A DNA stretch of 55,100 nucleotides from Verrucomicrobiia bacterium (GTDB lineage Bacteria > Verrucomicrobiota > Verrucomicrobiia > Limisphaerales > UBA1100): the NCBI GenBank assembly GCA_014239365.1, contig JAAZZB010000020.1, positions 1 to 55,100 on the forward strand, read 5' to 3'. Every line of letters starts with the position of its first letter. Position 1 is the stretch's first letter. The notes under the pieces are model-generated. The model did not search any database and was not told the origin of the DNA. It worked only from the letters and a program-made list of their open reading frames with translations. Below, piece after piece: positions 18,475 to 26,288 of this stretch. The position numbers and the translations under genes are program-made.

Positions 18475-21320
18475 GGTTTGACCTTTCGACATTCATAGCA
18501 GTGGTTGAGGGCGTGTGCTTTTTCGAGGGCACGGAAAAAGAAAGCGGAGCGCGCGGCGACTCCGGCGTTTTCTTTGCCGTCTTTTTTGCGGGCTTTGGCC
18601 AGGAGCGCAGTACGCTCGGCGGCGAGTGCTTTTGTGCGGGCGGGAGCTTTGGTGCGGTCGTAATATTGTTTGCCTTCAATCCACGTTTGTTCGCAGATTG
18701 TTTGGGTGGAGAGCGGGTGGCCGCTCCATAAAACGAAATCGGCGTCCTTGCCGACTTCGAGTGAGCCGACCCATTGATCGATGTGGAGTTGTTTGGCAGG
18801 ATTGAGCGTCACGAATTTGAGCGCGTCTTCTTCGCTGGTGCCGCCGTACTTCACGGCCTTGGCGGCCTCGAGATTCATTCGGCGGGCGAGGTCGCTGGAA
18901 TCGGAATTGAAACTCACCAACGCACCGCGCGCGTGCATCAGGGAACCGGCGTACGGGATGGCGTCGTACACTTCAAATTTGTACGCCCACCAATCGCTAA
19001 AGGCCGATGCGCCTGCGCCGTGCGCGGCGATTTCATCGGCGATTTTGTAGCCTTCAAGCACGTGTTGAAGCGTGCCGATTTTTACGCCGAAGCGTTCCAT
19101 CGTACGCATAAAAATGAGCATCTCATCCTGCCGATATGAATGGCAGTGGATGAGGCGCTTGCCGTTGATGATTTCACCAATGGCTTCGAGTTCAAGGTTG
19201 CGGCGAATGGGCGCAACGTTCTCGCGCGATTGATCGGCAAGATATTGGCGGGCGGCGGTGAAACGATTGTTGAAGAATGTTTTCACGCCCATTCGCGTTT
19301 GCGGGAAACGCGTGGTTTTGTCATCGCCCCAGTTGGATTGCTTTACATTTTCGCCAAGGGCAAATTTGATGCCGGCCGGTGCGTTTGAAAATTTCAGTGC
19401 ATCCGGCGGCGCGCCGTGGCGCAGTTTGATGACTTGGTTTTGGCCGCCAATTGGATTGGCCGAGCCGTGCAACAAATTGGCCGTCGTTAGGCCGCCGGCA
19501 AGCTGGCGATAAATGTTTCCCGTTTCGGAGTTCACCACATCACCGATGCGCACCATCGCGGTGGACGGCAGCGTACCTTCGTTGACACCGCCGAGAATCA
19601 TGCTGTGGCTGTGGCAATCAATGAGGCCGGGCGTGACGTGCATTCCCTTCGCGCCAATGACGATGCCATCGAATGATTCCGGCGGGTTCAGTTTGCGCCC
19701 CACCTCAACGATGCGGCCATTGGCGATGCGGATGGAGCCGTTGGTAATCACGCCCTCGGGCCCACACGTCCAGATCGTGGCGTTTTGGATAATCACATTT
19801 TTCGGCGACATCAACGGCCCACGAAACGCATCGGGCGACTTAGCAACGCGCGGCGCGGGTTTAGCCTCCGCCTTTTTCTTTTCATCCTGTCCATCCTTCT
19901 CATCTTTGTCAGATTCCTCAGGCTTGGGGGTGTCGTTAGCAAAGTGGCGGCCTTCGATCCACACCGAATCAATATCATTTTCAGAATCAAACCAACTGTC
20001 TCCATCAACAATAGTAAGGTTGGCGAGCTTGCCTTTTTCAATGGTTCCGATTTGTTTATCCGCGCCCATTAGTCGCGCGGGTTCAGTGGTGAGGGCCGCA
20101 AGAGCCTCGTCCTCCTTGAGACCGCGCTTGATGGCGCGCGCAATGTTTTTGCGGAAAGATTTCCGGTCAGCCAAACCGTGAGTGGTGAAGGCGATGGGGT
20201 GATCGCGGCGGAGCAGGGCGGGGATTTCCGGTGCCCAATCCCAGGCGCGCAATTGATCCAGTGAAAATTGGTTCCAATCATCCTCTTCCGGCAGCTCGGG
20301 GATGGCGGGAAACACCACGGGCACAATGAACGGTGCCTTGATTTGTTTTAGCAATTTTGGGCGGCGCCATTCCTGGCCGGTGGCAACGAGAATGGGATCA
20401 AAGCCGAGTTCGGCGCTGAGCACTTGGGCGCGGTTTAGCATCAAGACGCTTCCGGGTTCGATGATGATGCGTCGTTTGTCCGTCTTGGCCAACACGGGGC
20501 GCAACGCTTCGAGGGAAGGATTGTATTCGGGGCGCGCATCGGTCGGATGCGTTTTGTGCCACGATTGCATTTCAAAATAATGATGCGCATCGAAGACGGT
20601 TTGGCGAATGACAGCGATCGCGCCCATCAATGAATTGGGATATCCTTCGGCGCGTTTGCCGGTGGTCGAGAAAGCCAGATGTTGCACGGTGTCCGGCCTC
20701 AGGATGAGTTGATTAGGGTTGCCCTCGCCCAGCAACGCGAGCGTGCCGGTGCCGCGATAAATGCCTTCGGTGGGGATCACGTTGGCCGTGGTGAACCCTA
20801 GCGCTCGCAGCGTGGCGAGTTCTTTGGGGTCGGGCGAAAACTCAGTTGCCACGCGATGTTCCGGACGCACGCCGGCGATTTCGTAGCCGGGGCCTTTGCG
20901 GCCCATATCGGATTTGGTGGTGGGCACGCCGGTGAAGCTCACGCCCGCGCGGGCGTCGATGGGCACCGTCCATCGGTTGGAAATCGGCTTGGCCTTCTCG
21001 TCACCCAACGATAGGTACGGATCAATGAAACCGGCGTAAACCGTTTTGCCTTTCATCGACCAAACGCGTGCATCGGCAGGAATGCCATTTTCCCCCGCAG
21101 GCAACACCGCCTGAATTCGCCCGTTGCGAACGAGAACAGTTGCGCCCTCCAAGATCGTGCCCGGCTTGACGATGACTCGGCCGCCCACCAATGCGTGCGC
21201 GCCCAATGGCCGCGGTCGCTGGCCTGGCGGCAGAATTTCAGCGGCCTCAAGAATTGAAAGGAAAACCAATTGCCCCGCCATCAACGTCAAGGCCGCACGG
21301 CTCAAGAGAGATGATTTCAT
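18471..21320 (-). CDS. Exported tandem amidohydrolase: degenerate N-domain fused to a metal-competent C-domain
   Basis: A 949-aa protein with a signal peptide (SRAALTLMAGQLVFLSILEA) and two amidohydrolase-fold modules. They are joined near residue 490 by a Lys/Glu/Asp-rich linker (PEESDKDEKDGQDEKKK). The first module has the flanking beta domain and AGFIDPYLSLG, without the HxH metal motif. The second has PGLIDCHSHSMI, ALGENVKQSNW, RLIHCHSYRQDEML, TLQHVLEGYK and FNSDSSDLARRM, a plausible complete metal site. It ends in a Cys-containing tail (NHCYECRKVKP). I start at the ATG at 21320; a start 14 codons earlier would precede the signal peptide. Related proteins occur in several phyla as exported amidohydrolases; substrate unknown. 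It is coupled to the gene at 17161-18474. Confidence 0.8.
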   Translation of the reverse strand: MKSSLLSRAALTLMAGQLVFLSILEAAEILPPGQRPRPLGAHALVGGRVIVKPGTILEGATVLVRNGRIQAVLPAGENGIPADARVWSMKGKTVYAGFIDPYLSLGDEKAKPISNRWTVPIDARAGVSFTGVPTTKSDMGRKGPGYEIAGVRPEHRVATEFSPDPKELATLRALGFTTANVIPTEGIYRGTGTLALLGEGNPNQLILRPDTVQHLAFSTTGKRAEGYPNSLMGAIAVIRQTVFDAHHYFEMQSWHKTHPTDARPEYNPSLEALRPVLAKTDKRRIIIEPGSVLMLNRAQVLSAELGFDPILVATGQEWRRPKLLKQIKAPFIVPVVFPAIPELPEEDDWNQFSLDQLRAWDWAPEIPALLRRDHPIAFTTHGLADRKSFRKNIARAIKRGLKEDEALAALTTEPARLMGADKQIGTIEKGKLANLTIVDGDSWFDSENDIDSVWIEGRHFANDTPKPEESDKDEKDGQDEKKKAEAKPAPRVAKSPDAFRGPLMSPKNVIIQNATIWTCGPEGVITNGSIRIANGRIVEVGRKLNPPESFDGIVIGAKGMHVTPGLIDCHSHSMILGGVNEGTLPSTAMVRIGDVVNSETGNIYRQLAGGLTTANLLHGSANPIGGQNQVIKLRHGAPPDALKFSNAPAGIKFALGENVKQSNWGDDKTTRFPQTRMGVKTFFNNRFTAARQYLADQSRENVAPIRRNLELEAIGEIINGKRLIHCHSYRQDEMLIFMRTMERFGVKIGTLQHVLEGYKIADEIAAHGAGASAFSDWWAYKFEVYDAIPYAGSLMHARGALVSFNSDSSDLARRMNLEAAKAVKYGGTSEEDALKFVTLNPAKQLHIDQWVGSLEVGKDADFVLWSGHPLSTQTICEQTWIEGKQYYDRTKAPARTKALAAERTALLAKARKKDGKENAGVAARSAFFFRALEKAHALNHCYECRKVKP

Positions 21321-21449
21321 GCGCGAAGCGTAGGAGGGGGAGAGGGGATGATCAATTATCAATTTTCAAGGAATGATCGTTGGAATTTCCGTTAACCTTG
21401 TGAAATGAGTTTGCGGTGGTGGTGTGGCGTCGGGTAGGCTTTCGTTTTT

Positions 21450-22088
21450 ATGGCTGGTTCTGCTCCATTTCGATTGGGTGTGCTGGGTTCGGGCGAAGGC
21501 TCGAACTTCGGCGCGATTGTGGGATCGTGCCAAGATGGGACGCTTTCCAAGCTGCCGGCGGGTGTGGCAGTGGTGTTGAGTGATGTGGAGGATGCGGCGA
21601 TTTTGCAGCGGGCGCGGGAGGCGGATGTGGATTGCGCGCACATTGCGCCGGGGAAGTTTCGCACCAAACTCGATGAGGCGGCGGAGGCTGCTTATATAGA
21701 GGCGCTGAATGTGGCGAAGGTGGATTTGGTGGTGTTGGCGGGGTTCATGCGGATTTTGAAGGGGGAGTTTTTGCGGGCGTTTGAAGGGCGGGTGGTGAAT
21801 GTGCATCCATCGCTGTTGCCGGCGTTTCCGGGGTTGGAGGCGTGGAAACAGGCGCTGGATCACGGGGTGAAGGTGACCGGAGCAACGGTACATTTTGTGG
21901 ATCAAGGGGTGGATAGCGGCGCGATTATTGCGCAGGAAACGGTGCCGGTATCGGATGATGACACACCGGAAACTTTGCACGAACGCATCCACGGCGCGGA
22001 GCATCGGATTTACCCCGAGGCCATTGCGGCGATTGCGCGGGGGGAAATCGCACTGCGCGGGCGCGGCACGATCAAGGCTGCGCGATGA
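21450..22088 (+). CDS. purN: Phosphoribosylglycinamide formyltransferase
   Basis: Transfers a formyl group from 10-formyl-THF to GAR in purine synthesis. The 212-aa product begins with the nucleotide-binding LGVLGSGEGSNFGAI. It carries the folate- and active-site blocks VVLAGFMRILKGEFL, VVNVHPSLLPAFPGL (catalytic Asn-His) and GATVHFVDQGVDSGAII (catalytic Asp). The usual Gly-rich GSGSNLQAI is varied to GSGEGSNFGAI. It is transcribed divergently from the amidohydrolase pair across a 129-bp gap that should hold both promoters. Its TGA overlaps the start of a small basic ORF as ATGA, which in turn overlaps hisG. Confidence 0.94.
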   Translation: MAGSAPFRLGVLGSGEGSNFGAIVGSCQDGTLSKLPAGVAVVLSDVEDAAILQRAREADVDCAHIAPGKFRTKLDEAAEAAYIEALNVAKVDLVVLAGFMRILKGEFLRAFEGRVVNVHPSLLPAFPGLEAWKQALDHGVKVTGATVHFVDQGVDSGAIIAQETVPVSDDDTPETLHERIHGAEHRIYPEAIAAIARGEIALRGRGTIKAAR

Positions 22089-22234
22089 AAAATCGGGCCA
22101 AAAAATCAAAGAAAAAGATCGCTTTTCCGCGGCGACGGTGGCAGATCAACCCGTCCACGCGAGTGGAGGAGTCTTCCAAGCGCTATTCCCGCCCGAAAGC
22201 GAAAGTGCAAGCTCGGCGATTATTAGATGACTAA
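22085..22234 (+). CDS. Small basic ORF (49 aa) overlapping purN and hisG
   Basis: An ATG at 22085 shares ATGA with the purN stop and opens a 49-codon frame ending at TAA 22232-22234, 8 bp inside hisG. The product is very basic, with KKSKKK and PRRRW near the N-terminus and a central WQINPSTRVEESSKRYSR stretch. It looks like small RNA- or ribosome-associated proteins rather than a random frame. Start-stop coupling at both ends and filling of the whole purN-hisG gap favour a real gene. I do not recognise a named family with confidence and predict no function beyond likely nucleic-acid contact. Confidence 0.6.
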   Translation: MKNRAKKSKKKIAFPRRRWQINPSTRVEESSKRYSRPKAKVQARRLLDD

Positions 22235-23117
22235 AAGCAACAAAAACAAAATTTTGAAGTTCGGATTGCCCAAGGGCAGCCTGCAGGATGCCACGGTTGA
22301 AAAGCTGGCGAAGGCGGGCTGGAATGTATCCATCAGCAGCCGTTCCTACATTCCCACAGTGGATGATAACGAGCTGGATATTCGCACCATCCGCGCGCAG
22401 GAGATGAGCGTTTATGTGGAGCGCGGTTATCTCGATTGCGGCATCACGGGGCTGGATTGGATTGAGGAAAACAATTCCAAAGTGCACGAGGTGGGCGAGT
22501 TTTTGTTCAGCAAAGCCACGCGTCGACCGGCGCGCTGGGTATTGGCGGTGCCGGATAAATCCAAAATCAAATCGGTCAAGGATCTGCAAGGCAAACGCAT
22601 CGCCACAGAAGTGGTGGGACTCACCAAGCGTTGGCTGAAAAAGAACGGTGTGAAAGCCGAGGTTGAATTTTCCTGGGGCGCTACCGAAGTGAAGGCGCAC
22701 GAATTGGTGGACGCCATTGTGGAGGTCACCGAAACGGGCAGCAGCTTGCGTGCGAACAATTTGCGTATCGTGGAGGAATTGATGAGCAGCACCCCGCGTT
22801 TGATCGCCAACAAAGATGCGTGGAAAAATAAATGGAAGCGCCAGAAGATTGAAACGATGGCAATGCTGCTACGCGGCGCGCTGGATGCCGAAGCGATGGT
22901 GGGCCTCAAGCTGAACATCCAGCAAGCCAACCTCACCAAAGTGTTGAAAAAATTGCCCGCGCTGCGGAACCCCACCGTCAATGAACTGAGCCAAACCGGC
23001 TGGGTGGCGGTGGACACAGTCATCGAAGAACACGTGGCGCGGGAAATCATCCCCAGCCTCAAAGCCACTAGCACAGAAGGAATTATTGAATACCCACTGA
23101 ATAAAGTGGTATATTAA
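22227..23117 (+). CDS. hisG: ATP phosphoribosyltransferase, long form
   Basis: First and feedback-regulated step of histidine synthesis, joining ATP and PRPP. The 296-aa length and C-terminal ACT-like segment (NLTKVLKKLPALRNPTVN, then GWVAVDTVIEEHVAREI) identify the long homohexameric HisG_L form, which needs no HisZ and binds histidine itself. Catalytic-domain motifs include KFGLPKGSLQDATVEKL, DCGITGLDWIEENN, the PRPP-binding DAIVEVTETGSSLRANN and the ELMSSTPRLIANKDAW block. The ATG at 22227 lies 8 bp inside the preceding small ORF. A 33-aa ribosomal-like gene begins 34 bp downstream. Confidence 0.95.
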   Translation: MTKSNKNKILKFGLPKGSLQDATVEKLAKAGWNVSISSRSYIPTVDDNELDIRTIRAQEMSVYVERGYLDCGITGLDWIEENNSKVHEVGEFLFSKATRRPARWVLAVPDKSKIKSVKDLQGKRIATEVVGLTKRWLKKNGVKAEVEFSWGATEVKAHELVDAIVEVTETGSSLRANNLRIVEELMSSTPRLIANKDAWKNKWKRQKIETMAMLLRGALDAEAMVGLKLNIQQANLTKVLKKLPALRNPTVNELSQTGWVAVDTVIEEHVAREIIPSLKATSTEGIIEYPLNKVVY

Positions 23118-23151
23118 CCCCTCTCACAGTAAGACAAGAAGAGACAAAAAC

Positions 23152-23253
23152 ATGGGATCGTTAAAGAAACGACGCAAATCCAAGATCAATAAGCACAAGC
23201 GGCGCAAGGCCTCGCGGGCCAACCGTCACAAGAAGCGCAAGTGGCAGAAGTAG
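23152..23253 (+). CDS. AURKAIP1/COX24 (mS38-like) small basic ribosome-associated protein
   Basis: A 33-aa protein starting MGSLKKRRKSKINKHKRRK and ending RHKKRKWQK, nearly all Lys, Arg and His. The KKRRxKxxKHKxRKxxRxxRHKKR pattern is that of the AURKAIP1/COX24 domain. That domain is known in mitochondrial ribosomal protein mS38 and as an orphan short protein in Bacteroidota and PVC bacteria. By that relationship it probably sits in the small ribosomal subunit, but direct evidence for this protein is lacking. It is short enough to be missed by length-filtered gene callers. It lies 34 bp after hisG with only a weak purine-rich leader (AAGAAGAGA). Confidence 0.85.
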   Translation: MGSLKKRRKSKINKHKRRKASRANRHKKRKWQK

Positions 23254-23328
23254 GTTAACGCCTGCGCCCTTGCAATTCGCCCAAACGGGCGTGCTCCAAC
23301 TGCCCTGTTATTGATGGGCCTGATTAAC

Positions 23329-25083
23329 ATGATGTATCGAAACCAATTCATGGTCTTCGCAGGCACGCTCGTGCTCGCAGCCTGTGCCGGTCCCGGCGCA
23401 GCGCCCAACGAAGAAACCACCCCCTCAACCGCTGCTCAGCAACCGAATCAACCAGTTGTTGAGCCAACCCCGCCGAAGGCAATACCCGATGCCGAGGCAA
23501 AGCGCATCGCCGAAGAGGCGGCGATTGAACGCCGGATCCGCTCGATGGCGCATTACGCGGCGGCCACAGCCGCAATGGAACGCGGCCAACGCGCGGTGGC
23601 GATGGAGGAATTCGAACAGGCCGCACTGGCGGATCCCGCAAACGAAAAGATCGTGCTGGAAGTCGTGCGCATGTTGCTCGCCCAAAAGAAATTCGACAAG
23701 GTGCTCGCGCTCTTGGTGAAGGCGACCGCTAACCCGGACGCCTCCGCCAAAATGCACGCGCTGCTCGCAGAGGCCTATTCGCAAAAAGGGAAACTTGACC
23801 TCGCCCGCATTGCCGCCGAAGGCGCGATTCGCATGGCCCCGGAATCCATCCTTGGCTACAAAACGTTAATTCAAGTTTACCAAAAAGAAATGAAAGGGGG
23901 CGCCAAGCGCCTGCCTCAAATCCGCAAGACCCTCGATCAGGCGTTTGCCCAAAAGAAACCCAACGCCGCATTCCAGGTTGAACTGGCTCTGTTGGCTGCC
24001 GGTTATTTGCGATTGGATGAAACTGCTGCTGAAGAATTCAAGCCACGCATCCGCAAGCTGCTCGATGCGGCGTGGGCCAGCAAGCCGACAATCCCGTTGA
24101 TGATCGAGCAAATCGGTCGAGGCTACCGCATGATCGGTGCCCGCAAAGAAGCGGCGATGGTAATGGAAGAATTACTGAAAGCCTTGCCCGGTAATCCGGC
24201 GGTGCTGATGCAGTTGGCTCAGGATTTAATTATCGCAGGCAAAATTAAAGAAGGCCGAATGCACCTTGAAGCAATTCTTAAGAAGAGCCCCAATTCATGG
24301 CGCGCCCATCAACTGCTTGCCGCGGTGGCGATGGATGAGGATGAATTTGCGACTGCCGCCAAACATTATCGTGCGGCAATCAAACTCAATTCCCGCATTG
24401 AGCAACTGTACTTTGACCTGATTTCTGCATTGCTCTCGGATGACAAAAGTGATGAAGGGCAAAAGGTGTTGGATTTAGTGAAGCGGAAATTCAAGCCGAA
24501 TTTTTTACAGGCTTATTTCGCTGCGATGATCGCTTTGGAAAAGCGTGATTTTGATCAAGCATTGGAAGACTTGCGCCGCGCGGAATCCATCGCCAAAAAT
24601 GCCGACCCCACGCGCCTCAACCACATTCTTTATTTCCAAATGGGAACCACTGCCGAGCGTGCCGGGAAATTCATGATTGCTGAAAAATATTTTCGGCAAT
24701 CGATTGAAAAGAATCCGGAATACGCAACCGCGTTAAATTATCTTGGATATATGTGGGCCGATCGCGGCGAAAAACTTGATGAAGCCATTGTGCTGATTGA
24801 TCGGGCGCTCAAAATCAGCCCCGATAACGGAGCGTATCTTGACAGCCGCGCGTGGGCGCTCTTCAAGCAGGGTAAATTTAAGGACGCTCTCACCTGGCAA
24901 CTCAAGGCGCTCAAACACACCGAGGGCGATGATGCGGAAATTTTTCTTCACCTTGGTGAAATGTACCTGAAATTAAAGCAGCCAAAGAAAGCCCGTGAGT
25001 ACCTTGAAAAAGCCGCTGCCATCAAAGACACCGAACCAGACGTGAAACAGCGCATTCAAGATGTGCTCAAACAACTTCCCTGA
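23329..25083 (+). CDS. Outer-envelope TPR lipoprotein
   Basis: A 584-aa protein with a lipoprotein signal (FMVFAGTLVLAAC, lipobox LAAC) followed by a Pro/Thr-rich linker. About twelve degenerate tetratricopeptide repeats then run to the end. Clear repeat units include AAMERGQRAVAMEEFEQAAL, AEAYSQKGKLDLARIAAEGA and NYLGYMWADRGEKLDEAIVL. It is probably a periplasm-facing scaffold anchored to a membrane. The start is uncertain: ATGs at 23329 and 23332 fit the signal peptide best, while TTG 23311 and ATG 23314 would add about six residues. The gene precedes DUF2203 (9 bp gap) and the ABC module. Partner unknown. Confidence 0.85.
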   Translation: MMYRNQFMVFAGTLVLAACAGPGAAPNEETTPSTAAQQPNQPVVEPTPPKAIPDAEAKRIAEEAAIERRIRSMAHYAAATAAMERGQRAVAMEEFEQAALADPANEKIVLEVVRMLLAQKKFDKVLALLVKATANPDASAKMHALLAEAYSQKGKLDLARIAAEGAIRMAPESILGYKTLIQVYQKEMKGGAKRLPQIRKTLDQAFAQKKPNAAFQVELALLAAGYLRLDETAAEEFKPRIRKLLDAAWASKPTIPLMIEQIGRGYRMIGARKEAAMVMEELLKALPGNPAVLMQLAQDLIIAGKIKEGRMHLEAILKKSPNSWRAHQLLAAVAMDEDEFATAAKHYRAAIKLNSRIEQLYFDLISALLSDDKSDEGQKVLDLVKRKFKPNFLQAYFAAMIALEKRDFDQALEDLRRAESIAKNADPTRLNHILYFQMGTTAERAGKFMIAEKYFRQSIEKNPEYATALNYLGYMWADRGEKLDEAIVLIDRALKISPDNGAYLDSRAWALFKQGKFKDALTWQLKALKHTEGDDAEIFLHLGEMYLKLKQPKKAREYLEKAAAIKDTEPDVKQRIQDVLKQLP

Positions 25084-25092
25084 CGTAAGCTG

Positions 25093-25494
25093 ATGCCCCT
25101 GCAGTTTACCCGGCACTACACCTTGCCCGAGGCCCGCGAATTGCTCCCCAAACTTCGCGAGTGGTTTGCGGAACTCGATCAGGTGACCCCTCTTGTTCAG
25201 CAATCCGAGAAATCCTTCGAGCCCCGCTTAACCGCAGGCGAAGATCTTGGAGGGCGGGAGGTTGTTGAATGGGCAAAAAACCTTCGGCGCGTGCATGAAG
25301 TCCTGCGTGAATTTCAATCCCGCGAAATTCAATTGAAGGATGTGGAGCGCGGCCTCGTCGATTTTCCTGCGATTCTTGACGACCGCGAGGTGTTTCTCTG
25401 CTGGGAGAAAACTGAAGATAACATCACCCACTGGCACGACATTGACACTGGTTTTTCCGGGCGAAAACCATTGTGGGAAGCCCACGAAGATTGA
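25093..25494 (+). CDS. DUF2203 family protein
   Basis: A 133-aa soluble protein with the DUF2203 pattern. It has an N-terminal FTRHYTLPEARELLPKLREW, a central helix with LKDVERGLVDFPAIL, and the C-terminal block EVFLCWEKTEDNITHWHDID ending in TGFSGRKPLWE. The DFPA, CW and WHDID positions are the family hallmarks. No catalytic role is established for the family. It lies 9 bp after the TPR lipoprotein and 56 bp before the ABC ATPase gene, so it may be the last gene of the TPR unit rather than part of the transporter. Confidence 0.85.
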   Translation: MPLQFTRHYTLPEARELLPKLREWFAELDQVTPLVQQSEKSFEPRLTAGEDLGGREVVEWAKNLRRVHEVLREFQSREIQLKDVERGLVDFPAILDDREVFLCWEKTEDNITHWHDIDTGFSGRKPLWEAHED

Positions 25495-25550
25495 CACTGA
25501 GGTTGGCAGCGTATAAAAGGCCGTCCGATTTTCCCGACAACGCAAATAAA

Positions 25551-26288
25551 ATGATAAAGGTAAAAAACCTCCGCAAAACGTTTGGCACCAACGTCGCTGT
25601 GGACAGCATCAGCTTTAACGTGAAGCAGGGCGAAGTGCTCGGCTTCCTCGGCCCCAACGGCGCGGGCAAATCCACCACCATGCGGATGATCACCGGCTAT
25701 CTTGTGCCCGACGAAGGCAGCGTGACCGTTGGCGAATTCGACATCGTGGAATCCCCCACAAGCGCCAAGTCGCTCATTGGGTATCTGCCGGAAAATGCGC
25801 CGAGCTATCCGGACATGACCGTGCAGGGTTTCCTGCGGTTCACCGCTGAAATCCGAGCCCTCACCGGCACCGCGCGCGACAAAGCCGTGGACGCCACCAT
25901 CGACACGTGTTCGCTGCAACCCGTGCGCCATCAAAGCATCGACACGCTTTCCAAAGGCTTCCGCCATCGCACTTGCCTCGCGCAATCCTTACTGCACGAT
26001 CCCGAAGTGCTGGTGCTCGATGAACCGACTGACGGCCTCGACCCCAATCAAAAACACGAAGCCCGCCAGCTCATCAAACGTTTGGGCGAAACCAAAGCGG
26101 TGATTTTTTCCACGCATATTTTGGAGGAAGTGGATGCCGCCTGTTCGCGCGCCATTATCATCGACAACGGCAAGGTCGTCGCCAACGGCACGCCGGACGA
26201 ATTGAAACAAAAAACCAAATCCGGCCGATTGGACGATCTGTTCCGTGAACTCACGATGAGCGACACCCAGGCAAAGGAGGCTGCTTAA
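25551..26288 (+). CDS. ABC transporter ATPase, GldA/CcmA-like
   Basis: Nucleotide-binding subunit (245 aa) of an ABC-2 type exporter. Motifs: Walker A GPNGAGKST, Q-loop region IGYLPENAPSYPDM, signature LSKGFRHRTCLAQSL (Lys in place of the second residue of LSGGQ, as in GldA-like proteins), Walker B VLVLDEPTDGLDPNQ and H-loop FSTHILEEVDAACSRA. The ATG at 25551 starts IKVKNLRKTFG, as expected; an upstream ATG at 25473 in the same frame lies inside the DUF2203 gene and gives unrelated residues. The permease gene starts immediately at the stop codon, preceded by a strong AAAGGAGG at 26273-26280 inside this gene. Substrate unknown. Confidence 0.93.
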   Translation: MIKVKNLRKTFGTNVAVDSISFNVKQGEVLGFLGPNGAGKSTTMRMITGYLVPDEGSVTVGEFDIVESPTSAKSLIGYLPENAPSYPDMTVQGFLRFTAEIRALTGTARDKAVDATIDTCSLQPVRHQSIDTLSKGFRHRTCLAQSLLHDPEVLVLDEPTDGLDPNQKHEARQLIKRLGETKAVIFSTHILEEVDAACSRAIIIDNGKVVANGTPDELKQKTKSGRLDDLFRELTMSDTQAKEAA

